A stretch of 54,246 nt of DNA, taken from JBBDXA01 sp040902585. GTDB taxonomy: Bacteria; Planctomycetota; Phycisphaerae; Phycisphaerales; Phycisphaeraceae. Shown here in pieces: positions 7,949-16,514 of this stretch (its first letter is position 1; the number at the start of each line of letters is the position of its first letter). Made by a program: the position numbers and the translations under genes. Location: the NCBI GenBank assembly GCA_040902585.1, contig JBBDXA010000006.1, positions 1 through 54,246 on the forward strand. The letters run 5' to 3'. The notes beneath the pieces are model-generated. The model was given only the letters and a program-made list of their open reading frames with translations. It searched no databases and was not told the DNA's origin.

Positions 7949-10375
7949 CTATCCCTGGGCTTTGGGCGGTGATGCGAGGCGGCGCGTGAAGAGTTTGCCC
8001 GCGCGGGTTGCCAGCAGCGCGGGCAGCAGCAGCAGATCGCCCACCAGCGCCGCCAGCAGCATCAGGCCCATGAGCGTGCCGAACTGGCGCACAGGTTGAA
8101 ACTCGGCGAAGAAGAATACGAGCAGGCTCGCGGCGGTGATGAACGCCGACTGCGCCAGCGCAGCCGCGCAGCGCCGATAGGCATGGGCAATCGCTTCATC
8201 CTTGTGATCGCCATCCAGAATCGACCGGCGAATCCACGTGAGCATGTGCAGCGTGCCATCGACGGCGATGCCCATGGCCACGCTGGCGGTGAGCATCGCG
8301 CCGATGTCCACTTCCAGTTCGAACATGCCCATGAAGCCCAGGACGAGCACGGCTGGAAACACGTTGGGCAGCATCGCCACCAGGCCGGCCCCCACGCCGC
8401 GCAGGAGAATCGCCAGCGTGACGGTGATCAGGGCAAAGGCGAGCAGATAACTCTTGAACAGGCCGGTGAACAGTTCGTGCTGAGCGGCGTAGAACAGGGC
8501 GACGGCGCCGGTGAATGAAGGCGTGATGCCGCGGGTTTCTTCAGCGTCGCGCGCGGCGAGCGCGGCGGTGACGTGTGTTTCCACCTGTCGCAGGACTTCA
8601 TCAAAGGTGTGCGGCGTGGTGCTGGCGAAGCGCGCGGTGATGCGCCAGCGCTCGACGCCGGGCGCATCGTCTTTGTCCTGCGTGTCGGAGTGATAGCGGT
8701 AGCGTTTGAAGATCGTGCGATAGATGATCTCGCCGGCAACTTCGCGGGCCTGCTGGAAGGGATCGACCGAAGGCGCGGTGATATTGGCATCAGGCGGCGG
8801 CGCATCGGGCGGGCCGTAGGTCGCGGCGGAGAGGGTACCGCCGACCCGCGGGAGGGCGGCGAGCGATTGCTGGATGTCGCGCACCAGTCGCAGGCGCTGG
8901 GCGAGGGTGAGGGTGTTGGTGTGATCGAAGGTGAGCACGACTTCGATGGGCACGAGCGAGCCGATGTGTGATTCCAGCCAGGTGACATCGCGGATGAGGT
9001 GATGGTCGGCGGGGAAGAAGCGGCCGATTTTGACGCTGGTGCGCACCATGGGCACGCCGACGATGGCGACGACGAACGGCAGCAGGCAGGCGATGAGAAT
9101 GAGATAGCGCCTGCGAAGGATCCAGCCGGCCAGGCGCGAGGCGACGGCGCTGCCGGCGTCAGGGCGCGCAGCGGTTTCATCCGGCGCAGTCTCCGCAACG
9201 CGCGGGGCGTAGCGGATGAGCAGCGTGGGCAGAAGGAGAAAGATAAAGAGGAGCGAGAGCATGACGCCGGCCGCGCCGTACAGGCCGAACTGGCGAACGG
9301 GTTGGACGTGGCTGACGGTGAGGGAGACGAGGCCGAGCGAGGTGGTGGTGGCGGAAAGGAAGCAGGGCATCCAGCCTGCACGGATGGCGCGGTCCATGGC
9401 CCCGCGCTGGCCGTGGACGACAGCCTCGTCGCGATAGTAGTTGGCCATGTGGATCGCGCCGGACATGGTCAGGACGAAGACGAGCACGGGCATGACCACG
9501 AGCATGAGGTTCATCTCGCCGCCGGTGAAGTACACCAGGGCGTAGCTGACCGCTGCGCTGTAGCCGGAGACGACGAGCACGATGAGGGTCATGCGCACGG
9601 AGCGCAGGCAGATGAGCGCGACGACGAGCGACGCCAGCGCGGCGAAGACGGTGAGCTGATCGATGGCGCTTTTGCTTTCGATATCAATCACGGCGTTAAC
9701 GACCGGATCGCCGCCGGTGCGCAGGGCGTTGGGCGCGACGCCGACCTGGGCGGCGACATGTTCGATCGCGCGCAGGGCCATGACGCGGTTCTCATTGCCC
9801 GCGCGGGTAAGGCGGAGAATGGCGCAGGTGGTGCGGTGATCCTTGCCGATGAGAATGCCTTGCAGCCGGGCACTGGCCTGGGCCTGCGTCAGGGGCGGCG
9901 CGAAGGGCGCGGCCAACAGCTCCTTCAGCGCGGAAGGCCCGCTCATGGCCTCGGCGAAGAGTTTCATGTCGGCAGGCGCGGTATCGACTTCGATGCCGGT
10001 GATGAGACGGTCGATGCGATGGGTGAGCTGCTGATAGAGTGAAGGGTCCGCCTCGGCCATGTCGCGGGCGGTGATTTTGAGGATGCGGGCGGTGAAGTCG
10101 GTGAGGCGCGGGTCATCGAGCATGCAGCCTTCCCATGAAACGATGGCGAACTCATCGCTGCCGAAGTGACTGCGGAACTGTTCGTAGCGAAGCGACTCGG
10201 GCAGGTCACTGGGGAGCCACTGGCGGATGTTGTTGTTGCTCGACTGCTGGGCTTTGACGAGGCCCCAGGCGACGATGGGGGCAAGGACGAGCAGCAGGAT
10301 GACAATGTGCGAACCGTACCGCTGGTGGAACGATCGCTCGGCGGGGATGCCTCGTGTGACAGGCTTGATGGTCAT
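7949..10375 (-). CDS. RND superfamily (MMPL-type) exporter
   Basis: An 808-residue proton-driven inner-membrane transporter with the two-fold RND layout. Helix 1 lies at about 24-41, followed by a periplasmic loop, a five- or six-helix cluster at about 230-400, a second lone helix at about 430-450, a second loop, and the final cluster at about 650-790. The helix-4 type signatures GAIHMANYYRDE and VDGTLHMLTWIRR are those of the MMPL/hopanoid or lipid-exporter branch rather than of AcrB drug pumps. Without an MFP or outer-membrane partner nearby, export of a lipid or hydrophobic product to the periplasm is the likeliest role. The downstream gene is convergent, and the upstream two-TM protein gene is on the same strand about 150 bases away. 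Confidence 0.93.
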   Translation of the reverse strand: MTIKPVTRGIPAERSFHQRYGSHIVILLLVLAPIVAWGLVKAQQSSNNNIRQWLPSDLPESLRYEQFRSHFGSDEFAIVSWEGCMLDDPRLTDFTARILKITARDMAEADPSLYQQLTHRIDRLITGIEVDTAPADMKLFAEAMSGPSALKELLAAPFAPPLTQAQASARLQGILIGKDHRTTCAILRLTRAGNENRVMALRAIEHVAAQVGVAPNALRTGGDPVVNAVIDIESKSAIDQLTVFAALASLVVALICLRSVRMTLIVLVVSGYSAAVSYALVYFTGGEMNLMLVVMPVLVFVLTMSGAIHMANYYRDEAVVHGQRGAMDRAIRAGWMPCFLSATTTSLGLVSLTVSHVQPVRQFGLYGAAGVMLSLLFIFLLLPTLLIRYAPRVAETAPDETAARPDAGSAVASRLAGWILRRRYLILIACLLPFVVAIVGVPMVRTSVKIGRFFPADHHLIRDVTWLESHIGSLVPIEVVLTFDHTNTLTLAQRLRLVRDIQQSLAALPRVGGTLSAATYGPPDAPPPDANITAPSVDPFQQAREVAGEIIYRTIFKRYRYHSDTQDKDDAPGVERWRITARFASTTPHTFDEVLRQVETHVTAALAARDAEETRGITPSFTGAVALFYAAQHELFTGLFKSYLLAFALITVTLAILLRGVGAGLVAMLPNVFPAVLVLGFMGMFELEVDIGAMLTASVAMGIAVDGTLHMLTWIRRSILDGDHKDEAIAHAYRRCAAALAQSAFITAASLLVFFFAEFQPVRQFGTLMGLMLLAALVGDLLLLPALLATRAGKLFTRRLASPPKAQG

Positions 10376-10472
10376 GATCGAGGCCTGACGATGGGCCGGC
10401 CGCCGGACGCGCGGCGCGTGTGAAGGAGACGATCATATCGTACTGAACGAGGTGATTGGCGTGGGGGCGGTT

Positions 10473-10516
10473 TGGGTGCCACGGCACGAGGAGGCTTTGC
10501 GGAGCGGTCGTACCCA
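10473..10516. repeat. Short palindromic repeat (family 2)
   Basis: TGGGTGCCACGGCACGAGGA begins the element and GTACCCA ends it, giving a short outer stem around GAGGCTTTGCGGAGCGG. It belongs to the same family as 6758-6802 and 28981-29092 and lies 10 bases after the stop of the two-TM protein gene at 10527 on the minus strand. Confidence 0.6.
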
Positions 10517-10526
10517 CCATCGCGCT

Positions 10527-11270
10527 TCAGACGTCGGCAGGCGTGGTCGCGTCCTCGTTGTCTTTGACCACTTCCACTTTGCCGTCCTTTGCGCCGGCGG
10601 CTTCCTCAGCCGCCTTCTTCTCAGCCTTGCGCTTGTCGCGTTCGGTTTCGCGGATGTCGCCGATGATCTGTTCATCCGTGAGGTGGGCTTCGATGTCGCG
10701 GACAATGGTGTCGGTCGGATCGCGCTCGAACCAGAAGTCATCGATGCGCAGCCGGCCTTCGGTTTCGCCCTGTTTGTAGAGCAGGAATGAGATGCCTTTT
10801 TTGGGCCAGCGGGTCTTGTCGAGTTTCACGATCTGGTCCCACGCGATGTGCAGACCCTTCTCGTTGCGAATGCCGTCCTCTTCCGAAGCGATCCATTTCT
10901 TGTACAGACCGGCGAACATGGAGATGACGACGATCGCCAGCGGGAGCGTGCCGAAGCCGAGGATCTTCTGCCACATGATGCTGCTGTCCGACACGTCATA
11001 GTCTCCTTCTTTGTCGAGCAGCTTGATGTCGCGTTCCAGCGTGGGCAGTCCCTCTTCGGTCGCGTGCTTGTTCCAGGCCTCGATGAATTTGGTTTCATCC
11101 ATTCCCTGGTGCTTCGCTTTGAAGTCCATGAACTGGGCGTGGATTTTCTGCTTTCCGGGGTAGCCGCTGAATCCGTCCAGCAGGAACCATCCGCTCATGC
11201 CGGCAATCAGGAACGCCATCGCTCCGACGCGAACCTTCCACCCCGTGCTCATGTGTGCCTTGGCTGCCAT
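10527..11270 (-). CDS. Two-TM membrane protein of unknown function
   Basis: A 247-residue protein with one membrane helix at about 13-31 (VGAMAFLIAGMSGWFLLDG) and a second at about 103-122. Between them is a hydrophilic loop holding KHATEEGLPTLERD. The C-terminal half is cytoplasmic and ends in a Lys/Glu/Ala-rich, probably coiled or disordered tail. I recognise no family. The ATG at 11270 is preferred because AAAAGGGA lies about 8 bases upstream; a further ATG 15 codons earlier has no such site. It is upstream of the RND exporter on the same strand, separated by a palindromic repeat, so co-transcription is possible but weakly supported. Confidence 0.8.
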   Translation of the reverse strand: MAAKAHMSTGWKVRVGAMAFLIAGMSGWFLLDGFSGYPGKQKIHAQFMDFKAKHQGMDETKFIEAWNKHATEEGLPTLERDIKLLDKEGDYDVSDSSIMWQKILGFGTLPLAIVVISMFAGLYKKWIASEEDGIRNEKGLHIAWDQIVKLDKTRWPKKGISFLLYKQGETEGRLRIDDFWFERDPTDTIVRDIEAHLTDEQIIGDIRETERDKRKAEKKAAEEAAGAKDGKVEVVKDNEDATTPADV

Positions 11271-11406
11271 GCTGTTCCCTTTTCGATTCCAATAAGACGG
11301 AGTCACCGCCCGCATGGTTCATCGGATTATTGGATTCCTCTCTCAAGGCGAGTACGGTCGAGCCGCGTCACGAGAGGGTATCGGACCCGTCATGGTAACC
11401 AAAACC

Positions 11407-11478
11407 GGAGCACCGTCCCGCAAGGAAGGCAGAAAGGCACCACCCTGCCGGGAGGGTGCTCCAACTTTCTTACACACG
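11407..11478. repeat. Palindromic repeat family 1, copy D
   Basis: GGAGCACCGTCCCG (11407-11420) pairs with CGGGAGGGTGCTCC (11449-11462), and a second inner word GGCACCACCCTG matches the family. The flank CAACTTTCTTACACACGTTC after the right arm is shared, in reverse complement, with copy E at 47699-47715. The unit therefore extends to about 11478. It lies between a small ORF and a minus-strand membrane protein gene. Confidence 0.75.
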
Positions 11479-11488
11479 TTCGAAGGGA

Positions 11489-11719
11489 TCAGTCGGGCAA
11501 CGTGTCCAGCAGGCGCGACCACAGGCGGGCCGCCATCGAACGGGCCCCGGGCACTTTCATCGCCTGGGAAAACCCGCCCTTTTCCACGCGGCGAACCGGG
11601 ATCCGCGGCACTTTCTCATCCTGCGACAGAGCCCAGGTGATGAACCGGCTGGTCTCATCGATCATTTCCTTGCGCAGGTCGCGCATCGGCTCACGTTTAC
11701 GGCCCATCCATGCAACCAT
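11489..11719 (-). CDS. Possible small basic protein
   Basis: A 76-residue ORF beginning MVAWMGRKREPMRDLRKEM, basic and without membrane segments. Support is modest. GGAG lies 9 bases before the ATG, the reading frame fills the space between two repeats, and the N-terminal half looks like real protein with balanced composition. The C-terminal part (VPGARSMAARLWSRLLDTLPD) is less convincing. No family is recognised. It could be a spurious ORF in GC-rich DNA. Confidence 0.45.
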   Translation of the reverse strand: MVAWMGRKREPMRDLRKEMIDETSRFITWALSQDEKVPRIPVRRVEKGGFSQAMKVPGARSMAARLWSRLLDTLPD

Positions 11720-11992
11720 GGCACTACTCCGGCAGGAGGCTCAACGGGAATCACAGCTCATAGTATGCGGCGAGAGCGGGCGATGAGCAAGGGTTATTCC
11801 GCGCGGGTTGTCGCGCCGTGTGACAGGCCTTGGATGTGTGTGGATGTGACTTGCCTGGATGTTCGGATTTGACGCAGAGGCGCAGAGGTGGAAGAGAACG
11901 CTGAGTGGAGAGAGATTTTTCAATCCCCTTCTCAGCGCCCTCCTCCACCTCTGCGCCTCTGCGTCAAAATCCGCACGCCTGAACGCGCCCCT
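11720..11992. repeat. Inverted repeat of GACGCAGAGGCGCAGAGG type
   Basis: Within this gene-free stretch, the arms 11865-11893 and 11943-11972 are reverse complements over about 29 bases with a single one-base length difference. The core is GACGCAGAGGCGCAGAGGTG. The 49-base loop is AT-richer than its surroundings. The element lies just after the stop of the thermonuclease gene at 11993. Words of this kind recur as dispersed intergenic repeats in many bacterial genomes. Nothing else is seen in the stretch. Confidence 0.75.
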
Positions 11993-12595
11993 TTATCGCG
12001 CCCACAGACCGACCTTGTCGACCTTCGCCTGCTTTTCGATGAGTCCGAAGCGGTCATTGTGGCGATGCTCGAAGCGCGGATCATGTCGAGCGACGCCGGC
12101 CGCGAGCAGGCGCTCATTGAGGATGGAGCCGTCGGGCAGTTCGATGTAGGCGAGGAGTCGGCCGTAGATATCGCGGACGCGATGGGCCTGGAGCCTGAGA
12201 CGCACGGTCTGATGCAGGGCGAGGGTGCGCGTCAGGTCGGTGGCTTCCTTGGAAAACGGCTGGGCGGGTTTGTTCTCACCAGCGTTGGCAGCTTCGGGCG
12301 TGTCGACGCCCCAGAGTCGGATACGAGTGGTGGCGCGGTCGCCGTCGGGTATTTCGACGTCGAGCGTGTCGCCGTCGACGATGGTCACGACGCGGACGGT
12401 GCGGTTGTCGTAGCGATTCCAGTCGCCGCCGCTGTGCAGCAGCCAGCCCTGCCGGTCGGCAACGATCAGGGCGAGGATGGCCAGGACCATGAGCAGGACG
12501 GCCGCGACGCGCTTTCGGCGAAGGCCGCGCAGATAGACATCAGGCGACCCGTTGCGCAGGGATCGAGGTCGGGATGGGCGGCGGGACCGCGGCAT
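11993..12595 (-). CDS. Membrane-anchored thermonuclease (SNase fold)
   Basis: A staphylococcal-nuclease-like phosphodiesterase of 200 residues. A basic N-terminus is followed by one membrane helix (about 29-46), and the nuclease domain follows at about 65-198. All expected active-site residues are present: Asp76 in VDGDT, Arg93, Asp98 and Glu101 in RLWGVDTPE, and Arg146 in YGRLL, matching D21, R35, D40, E43 and R87 of the staphylococcal enzyme. It probably degrades nucleic acid outside the cytoplasm. I chose the ATG at 12595; the in-frame extension to 12652 overlaps the upstream MCE gene stop. It follows the MCE gene on the same strand with 53 bases between, including a small hairpin (12605-12623). 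Confidence 0.92.
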   Translation of the reverse strand: MPRSRRPSRPRSLRNGSPDVYLRGLRRKRVAAVLLMVLAILALIVADRQGWLLHSGGDWNRYDNRTVRVVTIVDGDTLDVEIPDGDRATTRIRLWGVDTPEAANAGENKPAQPFSKEATDLTRTLALHQTVRLRLQAHRVRDIYGRLLAYIELPDGSILNERLLAAGVARHDPRFEHRHNDRFGLIEKQAKVDKVGLWAR

Positions 12596-12648
12596 GGTGT
12601 GATTCTCAGCCGCTTCGCGGCTCAACCCTAAAAAGGTGCGACCCCAGC

Positions 12649-14097
12649 TCACCGCGGCGGGCGATCCTTCAGCGCTTTCCAGAACTCGTTCTCCGCATCC
12701 TTGAATTTCGAGAAGAGGCTTTCCAGATCATCGAGCATGCGTTTGAGCTGGGCCTTGTCTTCGGGGCTTTTCTCCGAAGCGACCTGAAGGCTGCGGGCGG
12801 CGGCGTCGAGCGTGGTGGCGGCCAGCGCGAAGGAGCGGGCCGCGTCGTAGAGGTTGTCGGTCTCGATCTCCTTCTCATCGGGCGTGTAAAGCAGACGCCA
12901 GGGGGACCTGCGGACTTCGATGGCGGCGAGCTTGAGCTGCGACGTGGTGAGCTGGGCGTTGGCGATTGCCCGCTCCAGGACGGGGCGCTGGGTCTGGATC
13001 AGGTCCTTGAAATCCTTGGTGGCGAGCCGGGCGTTTTCGATTGCGTCGATTCCCTTTTCCATTGCGACTTCGATCTGCCTCAATGTCTTTTCCTGGACTT
13101 CCCTGGTGATCCCTTCGATGTTGTCGATGGCCTTGCGGATGGCCGGGTCTTTCTCAGCGACGAGTTTGCGAAGTGTCGCCAGAGCGCCGGCCGCGTCGTC
13201 CGTCGCCGCGTCGATATTGGCGATCCACTTGCCGCTGCTCTTGTGAACGTTGTCCGTGATCCGATTCACATCTTCAGCCGCGGCGTTGAGCCTGGCCATG
13301 GTCTGGTCCGCCTTGTCCACCACACCTTCGACCTTGGCCATCGATCGCTTCGCAGACTCGGAGATTTCAGGCAGGTCATCCTTCAGCGCGACGGTGGCCT
13401 TGTGGAGGTTGTCGATCATCTCGGCGACGGTTCCGCCGTGCGAGCCGAGAGCCCCGCTGAGCTTCGAGAAGTCTTCGGTGATGGTTTCGATGTTGCGGAC
13501 GATCCGGCGGATCTTGATGCGCTCCGTCTCCGTGATGCCCATGTCGCGGACCAGGTCTTCGGTGAAGGCGTTGCCGGCGATCTGACCGGGGATCGCGCCG
13601 AGCGGCAGCAGGCGCATCGGAGCGGTCGGATCGTCCGGAACAATACGCATGTTGGGAAACGCCGCGCGATAGACCGCATCGGGGATGGACTGGTCCGCGC
13701 TGTAGGCGGCGGTCACCGGCTGACCGACGCTGGCGATGTTGATGGTGGTGTTGCTGCCCAGCGGCGGGCGCTCCAGTTCGATGCGGGCGTCCCAGCGAAT
13801 GGTCAGGCTCTTCGGAATTGCGACGGTGATGACCTGACCTTCGACGTGGGCGCCGCCGGCACCGGCGATGACGGGATCGATGGCGATCACTTCACCCGCG
13901 GGCTGGCCGCCGACCGTGACGCGTGCGCCGGGCTTGAGGCCCTGAAGATTGTCCGACAGGTCGTAGTAGATCTTCACCTGCTGCGTGCTGGCGAAGAGCG
14001 TCTGGAAGTCAGAGAGGACGATGATCACCGTCACCGCCAGCACCAGGCCCATGAGTATGAAGAAGCCCGCTTTGATGTTGTCGTGCTTTGGATTCAT
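12649..14097 (-). CDS. MCE/MlaD-family lipid-binding protein
   Basis: A 482-residue protein with one N-terminal membrane helix (about 10-29), an MCE domain (about 38-115, with YDLSDNLQGLKPGARVTVGG) and a long helical region rich in Ala, Lys and Glu. MCE proteins form hexameric rings that pass lipids between membranes together with an MlaE permease and MlaF ATPase. Neither partner is encoded in this window, so this gene is an orphan here. The long helical tail is like that of tunnel-forming MCE proteins. The ATG at 14097 places the TM helix normally. It is separated from the upstream pilus-type operon by a terminator at 14183-14210, so it has its own promoter in the 80-base gap. Confidence 0.9.
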   Translation of the reverse strand: MNPKHDNIKAGFFILMGLVLAVTVIIVLSDFQTLFASTQQVKIYYDLSDNLQGLKPGARVTVGGQPAGEVIAIDPVIAGAGGAHVEGQVITVAIPKSLTIRWDARIELERPPLGSNTTINIASVGQPVTAAYSADQSIPDAVYRAAFPNMRIVPDDPTAPMRLLPLGAIPGQIAGNAFTEDLVRDMGITETERIKIRRIVRNIETITEDFSKLSGALGSHGGTVAEMIDNLHKATVALKDDLPEISESAKRSMAKVEGVVDKADQTMARLNAAAEDVNRITDNVHKSSGKWIANIDAATDDAAGALATLRKLVAEKDPAIRKAIDNIEGITREVQEKTLRQIEVAMEKGIDAIENARLATKDFKDLIQTQRPVLERAIANAQLTTSQLKLAAIEVRRSPWRLLYTPDEKEIETDNLYDAARSFALAATTLDAAARSLQVASEKSPEDKAQLKRMLDDLESLFSKFKDAENEFWKALKDRPPR

Positions 14098-14175
14098 GGT
14101 TTCATCAGGATTGATCGGTGATACGGCCTGTCCCCGTGCAATCAGACGCGGCGAATGATTGTACGACTTTAAGGC

Positions 14176-14210
14176 AAAAGAAAACCCCGAGGCAAGAACC
14201 TCGGGGTTTG
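14176..14210 (-). terminator. Intrinsic terminator of the pilM-like operon
   Basis: On the minus strand the sequence AAACCCCGAGG (14200-14210 complement) pairs with CCTCGGGGTTT (14183-14193 complement) across a loop of six bases, giving an 11-base perfect stem. It is followed by TTTTCTTTTG. It lies 20 bases after the stop codon of the gene at 14230-16422, as expected for the end of the operon. Confidence 0.9.
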
Positions 14211-14229
14211 GAGTCAGAAGGAGATTCGG

Positions 14230-16422
14230 TCAGCGCGTGCCGGGCGGCGTGGGCAGGGGAGCGCCTGCTTCGCCGATGGTGGTGACCGCATTGTTCGCTT
14301 CGTTGTTCATTCGCTTGCGGTTCACGTTGTTCTGATCTTCCACCAGGTCGCGCACTTCGAACTCGCCGTCCTTCAGGTACGCGATCAGGACTGAGATGGG
14401 GCCGCGCACGCTGATGGCGCCGGCGGCTCGGGCCGGGGACTTCACATCGACGAGCACGGCGGGCACCTGGAGATTCACCGACTGCGGCGTCTTGTTGCCC
14501 AGTTCGTCGAACAGATCGACCGCGACGTTGCTCTTGCCGATCGGGTCGCCGGGCCGGGCGGTGAACTGCCGGTAGATCCGGTTGCCGTTGAAGATGCGGT
14601 AGATGCCGAAGGAGGCGGTGTTGGTATTGGTGTTCACATCCTCGACGAAGAACTGAAGCAGCGGATCGATGGTGACCGCTTCGCTCCACTTGCTGGGCAG
14701 CGACGCCAGTTCCAGTTCCTTACCTTTGGCCTTGAGGTCTTCGTGAAGTTCCGTTTCCTTGTTGAACAGGGGATTGATCACCCTGTAAACAATGCGGTAA
14801 CGGTACGTCTTGCCGGGCTCGGCGGTCACGTCGTGAGCCCAGAGCTTGATGGGCTTGAGCGTGAAGTCTTCGGGTTGAAAACGCGGATCGATCGGGAGGC
14901 CGTCCGGGCCGAATCGCGGCTGAGGCGGGCGAACGCCGGGGCCGCGGCGGGTCGGATCGACGAAGCCTTCGTCGGGGAACGGCTGTCGCGGTGTCGGGCG
15001 ACGGATGTTGCCTTCTCCGCCCGGTTCGACCGGTGCGTTGGGGTCGGGCTTGTTGATGATCGCGTCCTTGTCCTGGTACAGCACCTGGAGTTTTTCCTGC
15101 ACGACCTTGATGCGTTCCTTGAGCTGGTCCGCGTTGGAAGCGGGGGCCTTGGCCGGCGTGCCGGGTCGCGGCGGGGTGGGAGCGCGCGGCGGCGTACCGG
15201 TGCGCGGCGGAGTCGGGGTGCCGGCGGGCGGGCGAACCGTGCTGGGGCCTTCGGGGTAGCCTTCTTCAAAGCCGCGGTTGAAGGTAGCACCGGTGCCGTC
15301 CTGGGCCACACCCGCGCGGGCCTGAAGGGAACGCCGTTCCGCCTCGGCCTTTTTGATTTTCTGGTTCAGGTCGAACAGCTTTCGCTGCTCTTCGTCCGTC
15401 AGTTGCAGGATGACGGTGTCCGGCTCGGCCCAGGGGCGATGAGGCTTGACCGGCAGAAACTCGGGCTCGACCAGATCCTTGCTGTGGACGCCGAGCACTT
15501 CAAACAGGCTCAGCGTCCGGGCGATCATGTCTCCCTCCGGGTCGACGCTGTCGGCTTTCCCTGAAGTCTTGGCGGTCTCGACCGGCTTGATGTAATACTC
15601 GCGCAGGATGTAATGAAGGGAACCGGGCAGCGGCTTGATGATCTCGAAGGATTCATCCGTAGGCCACTGGCCCGTCAGCGAATCGAGCGTCTGGCGCTGG
15701 ACCTCGATTTCAGTCACGAACTGGAGCAGGTTTTCATACCAGCCCCTAGGCATCCGGCCCTCTTCCTCGGTGACGGCTTCGTACAGTTTCCTGCGGGCTT
15801 CGGGATCGATCTTCGCGGAGATGGTCACGGTGGGGAAATCGCGCGGGTTGCGCTTGGCCGCCAGTTCGGTCGCCTCTTTGGCCAGCCCCTGGGCGATCTT
15901 GAGGATCGTCGCTTCGTCGGCACCTTCGTACTGGATGCGCACGATGTCGGTGTAATGCGCCAGCACATTGGGATCGGATTCAAAGACGTGATAGTTCGAG
16001 GCCACCTTGATGTCCGTCGCCGCGTTGGGCGCGATGAGCTTGGGCCGCTGGATTTTGATGATGCGGTTTTCCCACAGTTCCGCCGCCCCGGGCGGGCCGA
16101 ATACGATCGGCGGGTAGGACTTGGAGTGGACGAGCTTCTGCTCGTAGCGATCCCAGAATCGCTTTTCGTAGTCGGGGATCTTGATCACCTTCAGCGGCTC
16201 GGCCGGCTCGGTGCGGCGCACTTCCCGGTCGAGATTCCTGCCTTTGTCTTCGACCTCTTTCTCAACATCTTCCCAGTTCTGGGCCCGGTTGGGGGTCAGA
16301 CTCACGGCGAAAGGATTCGCCCAGATGTAGAAGTAGAAGATGCCGCCGGCAACGAGCACGGCGACCGCCAGGATGATCTTTTCCAGATACTTGTCGAGGA
16401 AGCTTTGTTGTTTGAGCCTCAT
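14230..16422 (-). CDS. Large membrane-anchored protein, third gene of pilus-type operon
   Basis: A 730-residue protein with one N-terminal membrane helix (about 17-35, IILAVAVLVAGGIFYFYIW) and an otherwise periplasmic body. It has an acidic helical section, a Pro/Thr/Gly-rich linker at about 385-430 (repeats of the PPRTGTP kind), a second proline-rich stretch at about 470-510, and a C-terminal beta-rich domain beginning KLWAHDVTAEPGKTYRYRI. I do not recognise a named family. The anchored layout and its place third in the operon suggest it takes the role of a PilP-like or other alignment-complex subunit. It is followed by an intrinsic terminator. The gap to the preceding gene is 92 bases. Function is inferred from context only. 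Confidence 0.75.
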   Translation of the reverse strand: MRLKQQSFLDKYLEKIILAVAVLVAGGIFYFYIWANPFAVSLTPNRAQNWEDVEKEVEDKGRNLDREVRRTEPAEPLKVIKIPDYEKRFWDRYEQKLVHSKSYPPIVFGPPGAAELWENRIIKIQRPKLIAPNAATDIKVASNYHVFESDPNVLAHYTDIVRIQYEGADEATILKIAQGLAKEATELAAKRNPRDFPTVTISAKIDPEARRKLYEAVTEEEGRMPRGWYENLLQFVTEIEVQRQTLDSLTGQWPTDESFEIIKPLPGSLHYILREYYIKPVETAKTSGKADSVDPEGDMIARTLSLFEVLGVHSKDLVEPEFLPVKPHRPWAEPDTVILQLTDEEQRKLFDLNQKIKKAEAERRSLQARAGVAQDGTGATFNRGFEEGYPEGPSTVRPPAGTPTPPRTGTPPRAPTPPRPGTPAKAPASNADQLKERIKVVQEKLQVLYQDKDAIINKPDPNAPVEPGGEGNIRRPTPRQPFPDEGFVDPTRRGPGVRPPQPRFGPDGLPIDPRFQPEDFTLKPIKLWAHDVTAEPGKTYRYRIVYRVINPLFNKETELHEDLKAKGKELELASLPSKWSEAVTIDPLLQFFVEDVNTNTNTASFGIYRIFNGNRIYRQFTARPGDPIGKSNVAVDLFDELGNKTPQSVNLQVPAVLVDVKSPARAAGAISVRGPISVLIAYLKDGEFEVRDLVEDQNNVNRKRMNNEANNAVTTIGEAGAPLPTPPGTR

Positions 16423-16514
16423 GGCGCGAATCTCCTGATGGGAGGGGCGTGGCCCTGAACTGTTGATGCGAATTCAAACGAACGCGACGGAACGCGACTG
16501 TTGGTTCAAGTGGA

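Noticed and set aside
8999..10042. A 347-codon open frame on the plus strand opposite the RND exporter
   Set aside because: It reads as Gly/Glu/Asp/His-rich without structure. The RND protein on the minus strand is certain.
12574..14121. A 515-codon open frame on the plus strand opposite the MCE gene
   Set aside because: Composition is typical of antisense reading of GC-rich coding DNA, and the minus frame has an MCE domain and membrane helix.
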